Of a DNA stretch of 21,722 bases, positions 7,781 through 13,751 are shown one piece after another. The position numbers and the translations under genes are program-made. How positions within the stretch are numbered: position 1 is the stretch's first letter; every line of letters starts with the position of its first letter. This stretch comes from Microbacteriaceae bacterium UBA4731 (lineage in GTDB: Bacteria; Actinomycetota; Actinomycetes; Actinomycetales; Microbacteriaceae). A model generated the notes under the pieces. That model saw only the letters and a program-made list of their open reading frames with translations, made no database searches and was not told where the DNA came from. The DNA lies in assembly GCA_002404115.1 (NCBI GenBank), contig DHJB01000055.1, positions 31,223 to 52,944 on the forward strand, given 5' to 3'.

Positions 7781-8931
7781 GGGGTGTCTCCTGTCGCCGG
7801 CTGGGCCGGGGTGGTCGCCTCTGGGAGGCGGATGGTGAACGTCGATCCGCTGCCTTGCTGTGACCAGACGCGGATGTCGCCGCCGTGGTTCTGCACGACG
7901 TGCTTCACGATCGCCAGGCCGAGGCCGGTGCCGCCGGTGTGCCGGGAGCGGGCCTGGTCGACCCGGAAGAACCGCTCGAAGATCCGGTCGAGGTCGGCCT
8001 CCGGGATGCCGACGCCCTGGTCGGTGACCGTGATTTCCACGGCGCCCTTGTGTCGCCTCATGCCGACGCCCACGCGGGAGCCGTCTGACGAGTAGTGCAC
8101 GGCATTCGCGATGAGGTTGTGGATCGCCACGGTCAGCAGCCGTTCGTCGCCGAGCACGTGTGCGCCCGACTTCTTGCCGACGGCGATCGTGATGTGGTCG
8201 GCGTTGGCGACGACCTTGCTCTGGTCGACCGCGGCGGCGACGACGGCGTCGATGTCCACGAGTTCGGGCTCGGCCAGCGCATCCTGGGCCTGCAGCCGGG
8301 ACAGTTCGATGATCTCCTGCGTGAGGCGGCCGAGCCGGCCGGACTCGGTGGTGAGACGGTTGGCGAAACGACGAACCTGCTCCGGTTCATCCGCCGCCTG
8401 GTCGATGGCCTCGGCGAGCAGGCCCACCGAGGCGATCGGGGTCTTCAGTTCGTGGCTGATGTTGGCGACGAAGTCGCGGCGCACCTCGTCGAGGCGGAAG
8501 GCCTCTGTGCGGTCTTCGGCGAGCAGGAGCACGTACCGGGTGCCCAACCTGGCAACTCGAACCCTGATGTGCATGCTCGCGTCGCCGAACGGGCCGCGGG
8601 AGAGCACGAGGTCGGTGGAGATCGGCTCGCCGGTGCGGCGCACCCGGCCGGCGAGCTCAAGCAGTTCGGGGTGCGCGAACTGCTGGTTCCAGACGAGGCC
8701 CATCGCGAGGGCGCCGGGCGAGGTTTTGATGACGTTGTTCGACGGGTCGAGCACGACCCCGGCGGACTCGAGGGCGTCGAGCACCTGGTCGATGCCGTCG
8801 GGAACCGCGGGGTTGACCACGTCGGCGGCGCGGCGGCCGTGACGCTCGGCGACGTGCAGCAGGGTCACGAATCCGGCGCCGACGGCCAGCCCGAGTGCCA
8901 GCGACAGCAGCACGAGCCAGGTGGATTCCAT
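7777..8931 (-). CDS. senX3: Phosphate-sensing histidine kinase SenX3
   Basis: A 384-residue sensor kinase. One N-terminal membrane segment (about 5-27) is followed directly by a PAS-like domain (about 45-145), with no sizeable extracellular domain. This fits the view that SenX3 senses through the Pst/PhoU complex rather than binding phosphate itself. The H-box is DFVANISHELKTPI (H160), the N-box NLIANAVHYS (N276), G1 DQGVGIP (304-310), the F-box around 318-322 and G2 GGTGLGLAI (333-341). The stop overlaps the regX3 start. The ATG at 8931 has a TAATCT hexamer 6 nt upstream, suggesting a leaderless mRNA. Divergent from phoU. The senX3-regX3-gpmA neighbourhood resembles Rv0489-Rv0491. Confidence 0.93.
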   Translation of the reverse strand: MESTWLVLLSLALGLAVGAGFVTLLHVAERHGRRAADVVNPAVPDGIDQVLDALESAGVVLDPSNNVIKTSPGALAMGLVWNQQFAHPELLELAGRVRRTGEPISTDLVLSRGPFGDASMHIRVRVARLGTRYVLLLAEDRTEAFRLDEVRRDFVANISHELKTPIASVGLLAEAIDQAADEPEQVRRFANRLTTESGRLGRLTQEIIELSRLQAQDALAEPELVDIDAVVAAAVDQSKVVANADHITIAVGKKSGAHVLGDERLLTVAIHNLIANAVHYSSDGSRVGVGMRRHKGAVEITVTDQGVGIPEADLDRIFERFFRVDQARSRHTGGTGLGLAIVKHVVQNHGGDIRVWSQQGSGSTFTIRLPEATTPAQPATGDTP

Positions 8932-8937
8932 TTCCCC

Positions 8938-8943
8938 AGATTA
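8938..8943 (-). promoter_or_regulatory. -10 element TAATCT, probable leaderless promoter of senX3-regX3
   Basis: TAATCT on the minus strand ends 6 nt before the senX3 ATG (spacer GGGGAA). No recognisable -35 at 16-18 bp. Transcription would begin at the start codon. Confidence 0.5.
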
Positions 8944-9002
8944 GTGACATTTGCGGCCCTCCCCCGCTGCGAGCGGGCTGGGCGGGCGGTACGTTAGGAA
9001 GT

Positions 9003-9035
9003 GTTCAAGCCCGCGGCACCTGCCGTTAACCTTCT
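9003..9035 (+). promoter_or_regulatory. Degenerate PHO-box-like direct repeat between senX3 and phoU
   Basis: Three units in strict 11-bp register: GTTCAAG at 9003, CGGCACC at 9014 and GTTAACC at 9025. The reference unit seen upstream of pstS is GTTCACC with the same 11-bp period. Each unit departs from it by two bases. Its position, 85 bp before phoU and 60 bp from the senX3 promoter, suits RegX3 autoregulation and phoU control. Confidence 0.45.
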
Positions 9036-9119
9036 CCCGGCACGATCACCGGGGGGCCAGGCGGGTCTCACGTGCCAGCCGGAGCCCGAGCGCCCGGCGG
9101 CCAGGAAGGACCAACCATC

Positions 9120-9776
9120 ATGCGCGAAGTATTTCAGCAGGAACTTGCCGAGGTGCAGGAGCGTCTCGTCGAGATCGCCCGCCTGGTAGCCATCTCCATC
9201 GACAAGGCCACGCGCGCGTTCAACGAATCGGATGTGAGCCTCGCCGAGGAGGTCATCGCGGACGACGACAAGATCGACGCGCTCACGGTGGAGCTCGACG
9301 AACTGGCCATCACGATCCTCGCCCGGCAGCAGCCGGTGGCGCGCGACCTGCGCATCGTCGTCAGTGCGCTGCGCATCAGCGCGTCCCTCGAACGGATGGG
9401 CGACATGTCGACCCACATCTCGCAGCTCGCCCGCTACCGCTTCCCGGACAAGGTCATCCCGAAGAGCCTGCGGCCGACCTTCGCCGAGATGGGCGAGCTG
9501 GACGTCAAGATCGCCAACATGCTCACCGAGCTGCTCACCACCGAAGACATGAAGCTGGCGGAGACCATCCGCAATGAAGACGACAAGATCGACGCGCTGC
9601 ACCTGAGCGTGTTCGACGCGGTGCTCGGCGAAACCTGGAAGGGCCAGGCCGCCGACACGGTGGACGCCACGCTGGCCAGCCGGTACCACGAGCGGTTCGC
9701 TGACCACGCCGTCTCGATCGCGAAGAAGGTGCAGTACCTCGGCACGGGCGACTGGCACCCGGCCGGCCCGGCGTAA
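9120..9776 (+). CDS. phoU: Phosphate transport/signalling regulator PhoU
   Basis: A 218-residue all-helical protein of two three-helix bundles. The duplicated PhoU metal-binding signature is visible as DDDKIDALTVELDE and NEDDKIDALHLSVFD. PhoU connects the Pst transporter to the sensor kinase and represses the phosphate response when phosphate is plentiful. The start at 9120 (MREVFQQELAEVQ) is preferred to an in-frame ATG at 9072: AGGAAGGA at 9103-9110 is well placed, and homologues begin this way. It is divergent from senX3 and converges with gpmA across palindromic element copy 2. The mycobacterial equivalents are PhoY1/PhoY2. Confidence 0.95.
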   Translation: MREVFQQELAEVQERLVEIARLVAISIDKATRAFNESDVSLAEEVIADDDKIDALTVELDELAITILARQQPVARDLRIVVSALRISASLERMGDMSTHISQLARYRFPDKVIPKSLRPTFAEMGELDVKIANMLTELLTTEDMKLAETIRNEDDKIDALHLSVFDAVLGETWKGQAADTVDATLASRYHERFADHAVSIAKKVQYLGTGDWHPAGPA

Positions 9777-9795
9777 CACTGCGATCCGTCTGCCA

Positions 9796-9858
9796 CCGCG
9801 AAAACGCAGTTGTGGTCATTCTGAGCGCGTTTTAGCGACCACAACTGCGTTTTCGCGG
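9796..9858. repeat. 63-bp palindromic element, copy 2
   Basis: Perfect 22-bp inverted repeat (9796-9817 with 9837-9858) around a 19-nt spacer. The arm begins CCGCGAAAACGCAGTTGTGG. It differs from copy 1 at two adjacent arm positions (AC instead of CT), and both changes are mirrored in the opposite arm. It lies between the convergent stops of phoU (19 bp away) and gpmA (8 bp away). The spacer GAGCGCGTTTTAG is identical to copy 3 over 13 bases. Confidence 0.9.
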
Positions 9859-9866
9859 GGGTGGGG

Positions 9867-10616
9867 CTACTTCTTGCCCTGCGCGGCGACGGCGGCGGCG
9901 CCAGCCGCTGCGGCCTCCGGGTCCAGGTACTCGCCGGGGCCGAGCGGCATGAGGTCCTCGCCGAGCCTGTAGACGAGCGGGATGCCGGTGGGGATGTTGA
10001 GCTCGGCGATGTCGGCGTCGGAGATGCCGTCGAGGTGCTTGACCAGGGCGCGCAGCGAGTTGCCGTGGGCGGTGACGAGCACGGTCTTGCCCGTGCGGAG
10101 GTCGGCCGCGATGTCGGACTCCCAGTAGGGCAGCATCCGCTCGACGACGTCCTTGAGGCATTCGGTGCGCGGGATGGCGTCACCCAGGTCCGCGTAGCGG
10201 GGGTCGTTCACCTGCGACCACTTGGAATCGTCGGCGAGCACGGGCGGCGGAACGTCGTACGACCGGCGCCAGAGCTGGAACTGCTCCGGCCCGAACTTCG
10301 CCAGGGTCTCGGCCTTGTCCAGGCCCTGCAGCGCGCCGTAGTGGCGTTCGTTCAGGCGCCAGGAGCGCTTCACGTCGATCCACAGGCGGTCGGCCTGCTC
10401 GAGCGCGAGGTTCGCGGTCTGGATGGCGCGGGTGAGCACGGAGGTGTGCACGATGTCGGGGTGCAGGCCGGACTCGGCGATGAGCTCGCCGGCGCGGCGA
10501 GCCTCGATGATGCCCTGTTCACTGAGCCTCACGTCCACCCAGCCGGTAAAGAGGTTCTGATGGTTCCACAGGCTCTGGCCGTGGCGAAGGAGGATGAGTG
10601 TGTATGGCTCAGACAT
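9867..10616 (-). CDS. gpmA: 2,3-bisphosphoglycerate-dependent phosphoglycerate mutase
   Basis: A 249-residue cofactor-dependent mutase interconverting 3- and 2-phosphoglycerate in glycolysis. The phosphohistidine loop is [10 protein letters not shown] (R11, H12). R63 ([11 protein letters not shown]), E90 ([13 protein letters not shown]) and H184 ([11 protein letters not shown]) complete the active site. The length is normal. The start at ATG 10616 is preferred over an in-frame GTG at 10625: the GTG overlaps a TAGAGT -10 hexamer that lies 7 nt before ATG 10616, and homologues start shortly before YTLILLRHG. It is next to senX3-regX3/phoU, as in mycobacteria (gpm1-senX3-regX3), although here phoU intervenes. 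Confidence 0.93.
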   Translation of the reverse strand: MSEPYTLILLRHGQSLWNHQNLFTGWVDVRLSEQGIIEARRAGELIAESGLHPDIVHTSVLTRAIQTANLALEQADRLWIDVKRSWRLNERHYGALQGLDKAETLAKFGPEQFQLWRRSYDVPPPVLADDSKWSQVNDPRYADLGDAIPRTECLKDVVERMLPYWESDIAADLRTGKTVLVTAHGNSLRALVKHLDGISDADIAELNIPTGIPLVYRLGEDLMPLGPGEYLDPEAAAAGAAAVAAQGKK

Positions 10617-10623
10617 GGCATCC

Positions 10624-10629
10624 ACTCTA
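10624..10629 (-). promoter_or_regulatory. -10 element TAGAGT, probable leaderless promoter of gpmA
   Basis: TAGAGT on the minus strand, 7 nt before ATG 10616. No ribosome site or clear -35. Palindromic element copy 3 ends 19 bp upstream of this hexamer and so borders the promoter. Confidence 0.45.
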
Positions 10630-10648
10630 CCGAGAGCTGAGCTCCCCT

Positions 10649-10711
10649 CCGCGAAACTGCAGTCGTGGTCGTTCTGAGCGCGTTTTAGTGACCACTACTG
10701 CAGTTTCGCGG
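10649..10711. repeat. 63-bp palindromic element, copy 3
   Basis: 22-bp arms (10649-10670 and 10690-10711) around a 19-nt spacer, with a single C/T mismatch at arm position 16 (C10664 opposite T10696). The arm begins CCGCGAAACTGCAGTCGTGG, closest to copy 1 in the arm, while its spacer matches copy 2. Outside the arms CCCC (10644-10647) can pair with GGGG (10713-10716) after a T/T mismatch. It lies 25 bp beyond the ygfZ stop and upstream of gpmA, both on the minus strand, so it could separate the two units. Confidence 0.9.
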
Positions 10712-10736
10712 TGGGGGAAGGGAACGCGAGGCGGGG

Positions 10737-11909
10737 CTAGTGGCCGGGGGTGCGGATGCCGAGGCGCGGGAACCGGGGAATGTCGGCGACCGAACCGGCC
10801 GACGGCGGCACGATCACTTCCTGGGCGGCCGCGATCGAGAGGCCCTGCGACTGCACGTAGAGGGTGCTCGTCGCGGGCACGGTGCGCTTGATGACGGCGA
10901 GCGCGATCGGCCCGAGCTCGTGGTGGATGGCGCTGGAGGTGACGATGCCGACGGCGGCGCGCTCCGTCTCCCCCTCCTCGCCGCCCGGGACCCGCCGGTC
11001 GGCCTGCACTTCGTCGCCGTGCACGGGCAGCACCGAATCCGAGCCGTCGAGGTGCAGCAGCACCAGCCGGCGCGGCGGATGCCCGAGGTTGTGCACCTTC
11101 GCCACGGTCTCCTGGCCTCGGTAGCAGCCCTTGTTCAGGTGCACGGCCGTGCGCAGCCAGTCCAGCTCGTGCGGGATAGTCTTCTCGTCGGCCTCAGTGG
11201 CGGCCCGCGGGCGCCAAGCGGCGATGCGCAGGGCCTCGAACGCGAGCAGCCCGGCGGCCGCGGGGGTTCCGCCGGCCACGGCGTCCCGCAACGCGGCGAG
11301 CGCGGCACGGGGCACGAGCACCTCGGTCCAGTGCCAGCCGGCGCCCGGGTGCACGGCCGCCTCGGAGTACTGGTAGCCGCCGGCCGTGACGCCGGCCCAC
11401 GGGTCGCGCCAGAGAAGGGGCGCACCGTTCGGGGCTGACGGCGCCAGACCGACCGCCGATGGGTCGGCTGCCATCGTGCCGACGACGGCGTAGTCCGGGG
11501 TGTGGTCGGCGATCTCCACCCGCAGGGTGAACCGCATCCGGTCGAGCCAGGCCTGCAGGCCGGGCAGTTCGGCGGCCTCGACGATCAGGTAGGTTTCGAC
11601 GCCGTCGTCGAGCAGCTGGATGGCGTATTGCAACCGGCCGGTCGGGTCGAGCAGCAGCGTTTCCGTCGATTCGCCCGGGGTGAGGCCCCGCAGTTCCTGG
11701 CTGGACATCGAATTGAGCCAGCTCAGGCGGTCCGGCCCGGCAACACCGAGCACGCCCCGGTGGGACAGGTCGACGATGGCGTCGCCGGCCAGCAGGCTGC
11801 GCTGCTCGATCATCGGGTTGCCGTAGTGCGCGGCGACGCCCGCGTCGATGCCCTGCGCCGCGACGGCGCCCGGGAGGTCAAGCAGGGGGGAAACGGATGC
11901 TGGGGTCAC
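10737..11909 (-). CDS. ygfZ: YgfZ/GcvT-type folate-binding protein (Fe-S cluster assembly or repair)
   Basis: The YgfZ signature KGCYRGQETVAK, with its conserved cysteine, identifies the family. The fold is that of aminomethyltransferase GcvT, and known members bind tetrahydrofolate and support certain iron-sulfur enzymes, perhaps under oxidative stress. VVGVAGPDRLSWLNS-like text (GVLGVAGPDRLSWLN) and the C-terminal VGIVTSSAIHHELGPIALAVIKR fit the GcvT domains. The frame is open back to 12023, but that part overlaps the upstream gene and is low quality. GTG 11909, giving MTPASVSPLLDLPGAVAA (390 residues), is preferred because homologues begin near LPGAVA; no good ribosome site is visible. It follows the FABP-like gene by 44 bp on the same strand. 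Confidence 0.85.
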   Translation of the reverse strand: MTPASVSPLLDLPGAVAAQGIDAGVAAHYGNPMIEQRSLLAGDAIVDLSHRGVLGVAGPDRLSWLNSMSSQELRGLTPGESTETLLLDPTGRLQYAIQLLDDGVETYLIVEAAELPGLQAWLDRMRFTLRVEIADHTPDYAVVGTMAADPSAVGLAPSAPNGAPLLWRDPWAGVTAGGYQYSEAAVHPGAGWHWTEVLVPRAALAALRDAVAGGTPAAAGLLAFEALRIAAWRPRAATEADEKTIPHELDWLRTAVHLNKGCYRGQETVAKVHNLGHPPRRLVLLHLDGSDSVLPVHGDEVQADRRVPGGEEGETERAAVGIVTSSAIHHELGPIALAVIKRTVPATSTLYVQSQGLSIAAAQEVIVPPSAGSVADIPRFPRLGIRTPGH

Positions 11910-11953
11910 GATGCTCGATTCGACTGTGGCTATTCGGTGTGGCTGGGGTGCGC

Positions 11954-12568
11954 CTAGTCGGCTCGCGCGAGGCGACCGGACGCGTGGGTGCGCAGGCTCT
12001 GGCCGAGGGCGGCAATGTCCCACGCCCAGAGGAGGTGTTTGTCGACCAGTCCGTAGAGACGTGTCGCCGCCGCGTAGGGCTTCGCGCCCTGCGTGCGCAG
12101 CACGGCATCCGTCGCCAGGTCGATCCGGGGGCCCTTGACCTGGCCCAGGTAGAGCTCGGCGACGCCGCCGGGGTGCGCGAGGGTCACTTCGATGTCGAAG
12201 CCGCCGTCCGCGTTACGTAACGTTTCAACCTCGTCGGCGGTCGCATACGGCCGGTCGCCGAACCCGGGAAGGAGGCCCGGACCTGGGTCGCCGGCGAGCT
12301 GGGGACGGCTCAGGCGCCAGTACCCGGTCTCCGTCACGAGCGGCGTTTTCTCGTCGCCGCCCGACTCAGGGTCGGCTTCGAGCCAGGTGTACGAGCTGTA
12401 GTTGAGGTGCGGAAGGCCGTCGTGGCTGAAGCTCAGGCGATGGCCGAATTCGCGGGTGACCGACTCGTCGCCGATCGTGTATTCCAGTATTCCGGAGCCC
12501 TCCCAGACCCCGATGAGCCAGGAGAGCGGAACCAGTTCGGAAGGAAGCTGGGTCGGAAGCTCGAACAT
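11954..12568 (-). CDS. FABP-like/nitrobindin family heme-binding protein
   Basis: A 204-residue beta-barrel protein of the DUF1794/THAP4-like (nitrobindin) family. The diagnostic GVWEGSG (GxWxGxG, residues 20-26) follows PLSWLI. The C-terminal DKHLLWAWDIAALGQ and a histidine near 195 (THASGRL) match the heme-proximal region of the family. Members bind ferric heme and can react with nitric oxide or peroxynitrite; Mycobacterium tuberculosis Rv0813c is a relative. The ATG lies 5 nt after the stop of a 37-codon membrane microprotein gene, with only a distant G-rich segment as a ribosome site, so translation may depend on reinitiation. YgfZ follows, suggesting a shared link to redox or cluster protection. 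Confidence 0.88.
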   Translation of the reverse strand: MFELPTQLPSELVPLSWLIGVWEGSGILEYTIGDESVTREFGHRLSFSHDGLPHLNYSSYTWLEADPESGGDEKTPLVTETGYWRLSRPQLAGDPGPGLLPGFGDRPYATADEVETLRNADGGFDIEVTLAHPGGVAELYLGQVKGPRIDLATDAVLRTQGAKPYAAATRLYGLVDKHLLWAWDIAALGQSLRTHASGRLARAD

Positions 12569-12573
12569 GCGCT

Positions 12574-12687
12574 CTACCGCTGCCCCCAGAAGAGCTTGTA
12601 CAGGACAACCACGGAAACCCAGGCGATCGACAGGCTCGCCAGCGCGAGGAGACCCAGGAAGAAGAGTTCGAGTGCAAGCGGCGACAT
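12574..12687 (-). CDS. Membrane microprotein, 37 residues
   Basis: A short frame missed by length cut-offs. It encodes MSPLALELFFLGLLALAS, then LSIAWVSVVVLYKLFWGQR: a single hydrophobic helix (about 4-30) with a basic/aromatic C-terminal end, so it is likely inserted in the membrane with the C terminus inside. The stop is 5 nt before the FABP-like ATG. A TAGACT hexamer lies exactly 6 nt before its ATG, fitting a leaderless promoter that would serve the whole microprotein-FABP-ygfZ unit. I do not recognise the family; the function is unknown. Confidence 0.65.
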   Translation of the reverse strand: MSPLALELFFLGLLALASLSIAWVSVVVLYKLFWGQR

Positions 12688-12693
12688 GCGTCG

Positions 12694-12699
12694 AGTCTA
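12694..12699 (-). promoter_or_regulatory. -10 element TAGACT, probable leaderless promoter of the microprotein-FABP-ygfZ unit
   Basis: TAGACT on the minus strand, 6 nt before the ATG at 12687 (spacer CGACGC). No strong -35 is recognised. Confidence 0.5.
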
Positions 12700-12721
12700 C
12701 TCGCTGATGGGGGACCGGTTC

Positions 12722-12994
12722 TTAGCCGAGGCCGAGCAGCCCGAAGATTCCCGTGGCGGCGCCGAGAACGACGACCGCGCCGACAACGCTCATCGTCACC
12801 CGGTTCACATAGCCTTCCTTGCGGCCGGTCGCGAGCTGCAGGGCGAGCGTGACGATCGTGCAGCCGGCGAGCGAGAGACTGGTCCAGGCCAGCTCTTCGT
12901 TGGGCACCGAGAACAGCCCCGTGAGCACCGCGCAGACGACCGCGAGCAACCAAACCACGACGATGCTTCTCCATTGCCAGTTCACTCTCCCCAT
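12722..12994 (-). CDS. Small membrane protein with three predicted helices, unknown function
   Basis: A 90-residue hydrophobic protein starting [10 protein letters not shown]. Three membrane segments are apparent: [20 protein letters not shown], then about residues 34-55 ([20 protein letters not shown]), then [21 protein letters not shown] short positively charged loop ([11 protein letters not shown]) lies between the second and third. The frame continues upstream through the glnR-like gene, but that part is antisense to it and is not believable. A GTG at 12985 is an alternative start; no ribosome site clearly supports either. It is divergent from the glnR-like gene and lies 34 bp downstream of the microprotein gene start, on the same strand. 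I do not recognise the family. Confidence 0.65.
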   Translation of the reverse strand: MGRVNWQWRSIVVVWLLAVVCAVLTGLFSVPNEELAWTSLSLAGCTIVTLALQLATGRKEGYVNRVTMSVVGAVVVLGAATGIFGLLGLG

Positions 12995-13007
12995 TGTGCC
13001 CGGCCCA

Positions 13008-13024
13008 GTGCCAATCCGTGGCAC
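13008..13024. promoter_or_regulatory. Palindrome between divergent genes, possible operator
   Basis: Perfect 6-bp inverted repeat GTGCCA-ATCCG-TGGCAC with a 5-nt centre. It sits just upstream of the TAGTAT -10 proposed for the glnR-like gene and 14 bp before the start of the divergent membrane protein gene, a suitable place for a dimeric regulator. It does not look like the published GlnR box. Confidence 0.4.
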
Positions 13025-13026
13025 GG

Positions 13027-13032
13027 TAGTAT
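13027..13032 (+). promoter_or_regulatory. Candidate -10 (TAGTAT) of the glnR-mshD unit
   Basis: TAGTAT is close to the -10 consensus and gives a leader of about 20 nt containing GGAGG. No good -35; the palindrome occupies that region, so an activator or repressor may act there. Confidence 0.45.
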
Positions 13033-13047
13033 GGGGCCACGAAACTT

Positions 13048-13052
13048 GGAGG
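13048..13052 (+). promoter_or_regulatory. Ribosome binding site deciding the glnR-like start
   Basis: GGAGG touches an ATG at 13053 with no spacing, which could not work well, but stands an ideal 6 nt before the in-frame GTG at 13059. Confidence 0.7.
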
Positions 13053-13058
13053 ATGCGC

Positions 13059-13751
13059 GTGGCGCAGCTGTTGATCCTGACCTCGGCGGTCAACAATGAG
13101 GTTCTTCCCGCCCTGGCGTTGCTCTCGCACAGCACACGACTCATTCCGGCGCAGCCGCACCAGCTGATCACGGCGCCGGATTCCGACCTGATCCTGCTCG
13201 ACGCGCGGACCAACCTGATGGCGTCCAAGTCGCTCTGCCAGATCCTCCGCACCACCGGAATCTCGGTCCCGCTGCTCCTGGTGATCACCGAGGGTGGGCT
13301 CACCGCGGTCAGCCCCGACTGGGGCGTCGACGACGTCATCCTCGACACGGCCGGCCCGGCCGAGGTCGACGCGCGCATCCGTCTCGCCGTCGGGCGTGTG
13401 AGTCAGCACGAACCGTCGCCCACAATCCGCGCGGCCGGCGTCGTCATCGACGAAGCCAGCTATTCGGCGAAGGTGCACGGCAAGGTCCTAGACCTCACCT
13501 ACAAGGAGTTCGAGCTGCTGCGCTTCCTGGCCGCGCACCCGTCCCGCGTCTTCACCCGCGAGCAGCTGCTCAGCGAGGTCTGGGGCTACGACTACTTCGG
13601 CGGCACCCGCACGGTTGACGTGCATGTGCGACGGCTGCGCGCCAAGCTCGGCGACCAGGAGTCGCTCATCGGCACCGTCCGCAACGTCGGCTATCGATTC
13701 AACGTCATCGAGGAGGACGACGAGCGTGTCCCTCGTTCTGTCGGTTCCTGA
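13059..13751 (+). CDS. glnR: GlnR-type atypical response regulator (OmpR-family winged helix)
   Basis: A 230-residue regulator. The N-terminal receiver-like domain (1-115) keeps an aspartate at the acceptor position (LILLDAR, D48) but lacks the acidic pair after beta-1 ([10 protein letters not shown]). It also has aspartate in place of the conserved lysine ([10 protein letters not shown]96). Such a pocket cannot be phosphorylated in the usual way, as described for actinobacterial GlnR, which works as a phosphorylation-independent dimer. The winged helix (about 130-222) is canonical: [20 protein letters not shown] and ending VRNVGYRF. No kinase gene is adjacent. It lies directly before mshD, overlapping by 26 bp, like Rv0818(glnR)-Rv0819(mshD). 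GlnR activates ammonium and nitrogen assimilation genes. Assignment rests on receiver degeneracy plus synteny. Confidence 0.8.
   Translation: MAQLLILTSAVNNEVLPALALLSHSTRLIPAQPHQLITAPDSDLILLDARTNLMASKSLCQILRTTGISVPLLLVITEGGLTAVSPDWGVDDVILDTAGPAEVDARIRLAVGRVSQHEPSPTIRAAGVVIDEASYSAKVHGKVLDLTYKEFELLRFLAAHPSRVFTREQLLSEVWGYDYFGGTRTVDVHVRRLRAKLGDQESLIGTVRNVGYRFNVIEEDDERVPRSVGS

Noticed and set aside
10623..10625. GTG 10625 as the gpmA start
   Set aside because: It overlaps the TAGAGT -10 hexamer; ATG 10616 lies at the right distance and matches homologues better.
11910..12023. N-terminal extension of YgfZ to 12023
   Set aside because: It would overlap the FABP-like gene by 70 bp and encodes Arg/Pro-rich residues unlike the family.
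12995..13378. N-terminal extension of the 90-residue membrane protein to 13378
   Set aside because: That part is antisense to the glnR-like gene and lacks any motif.
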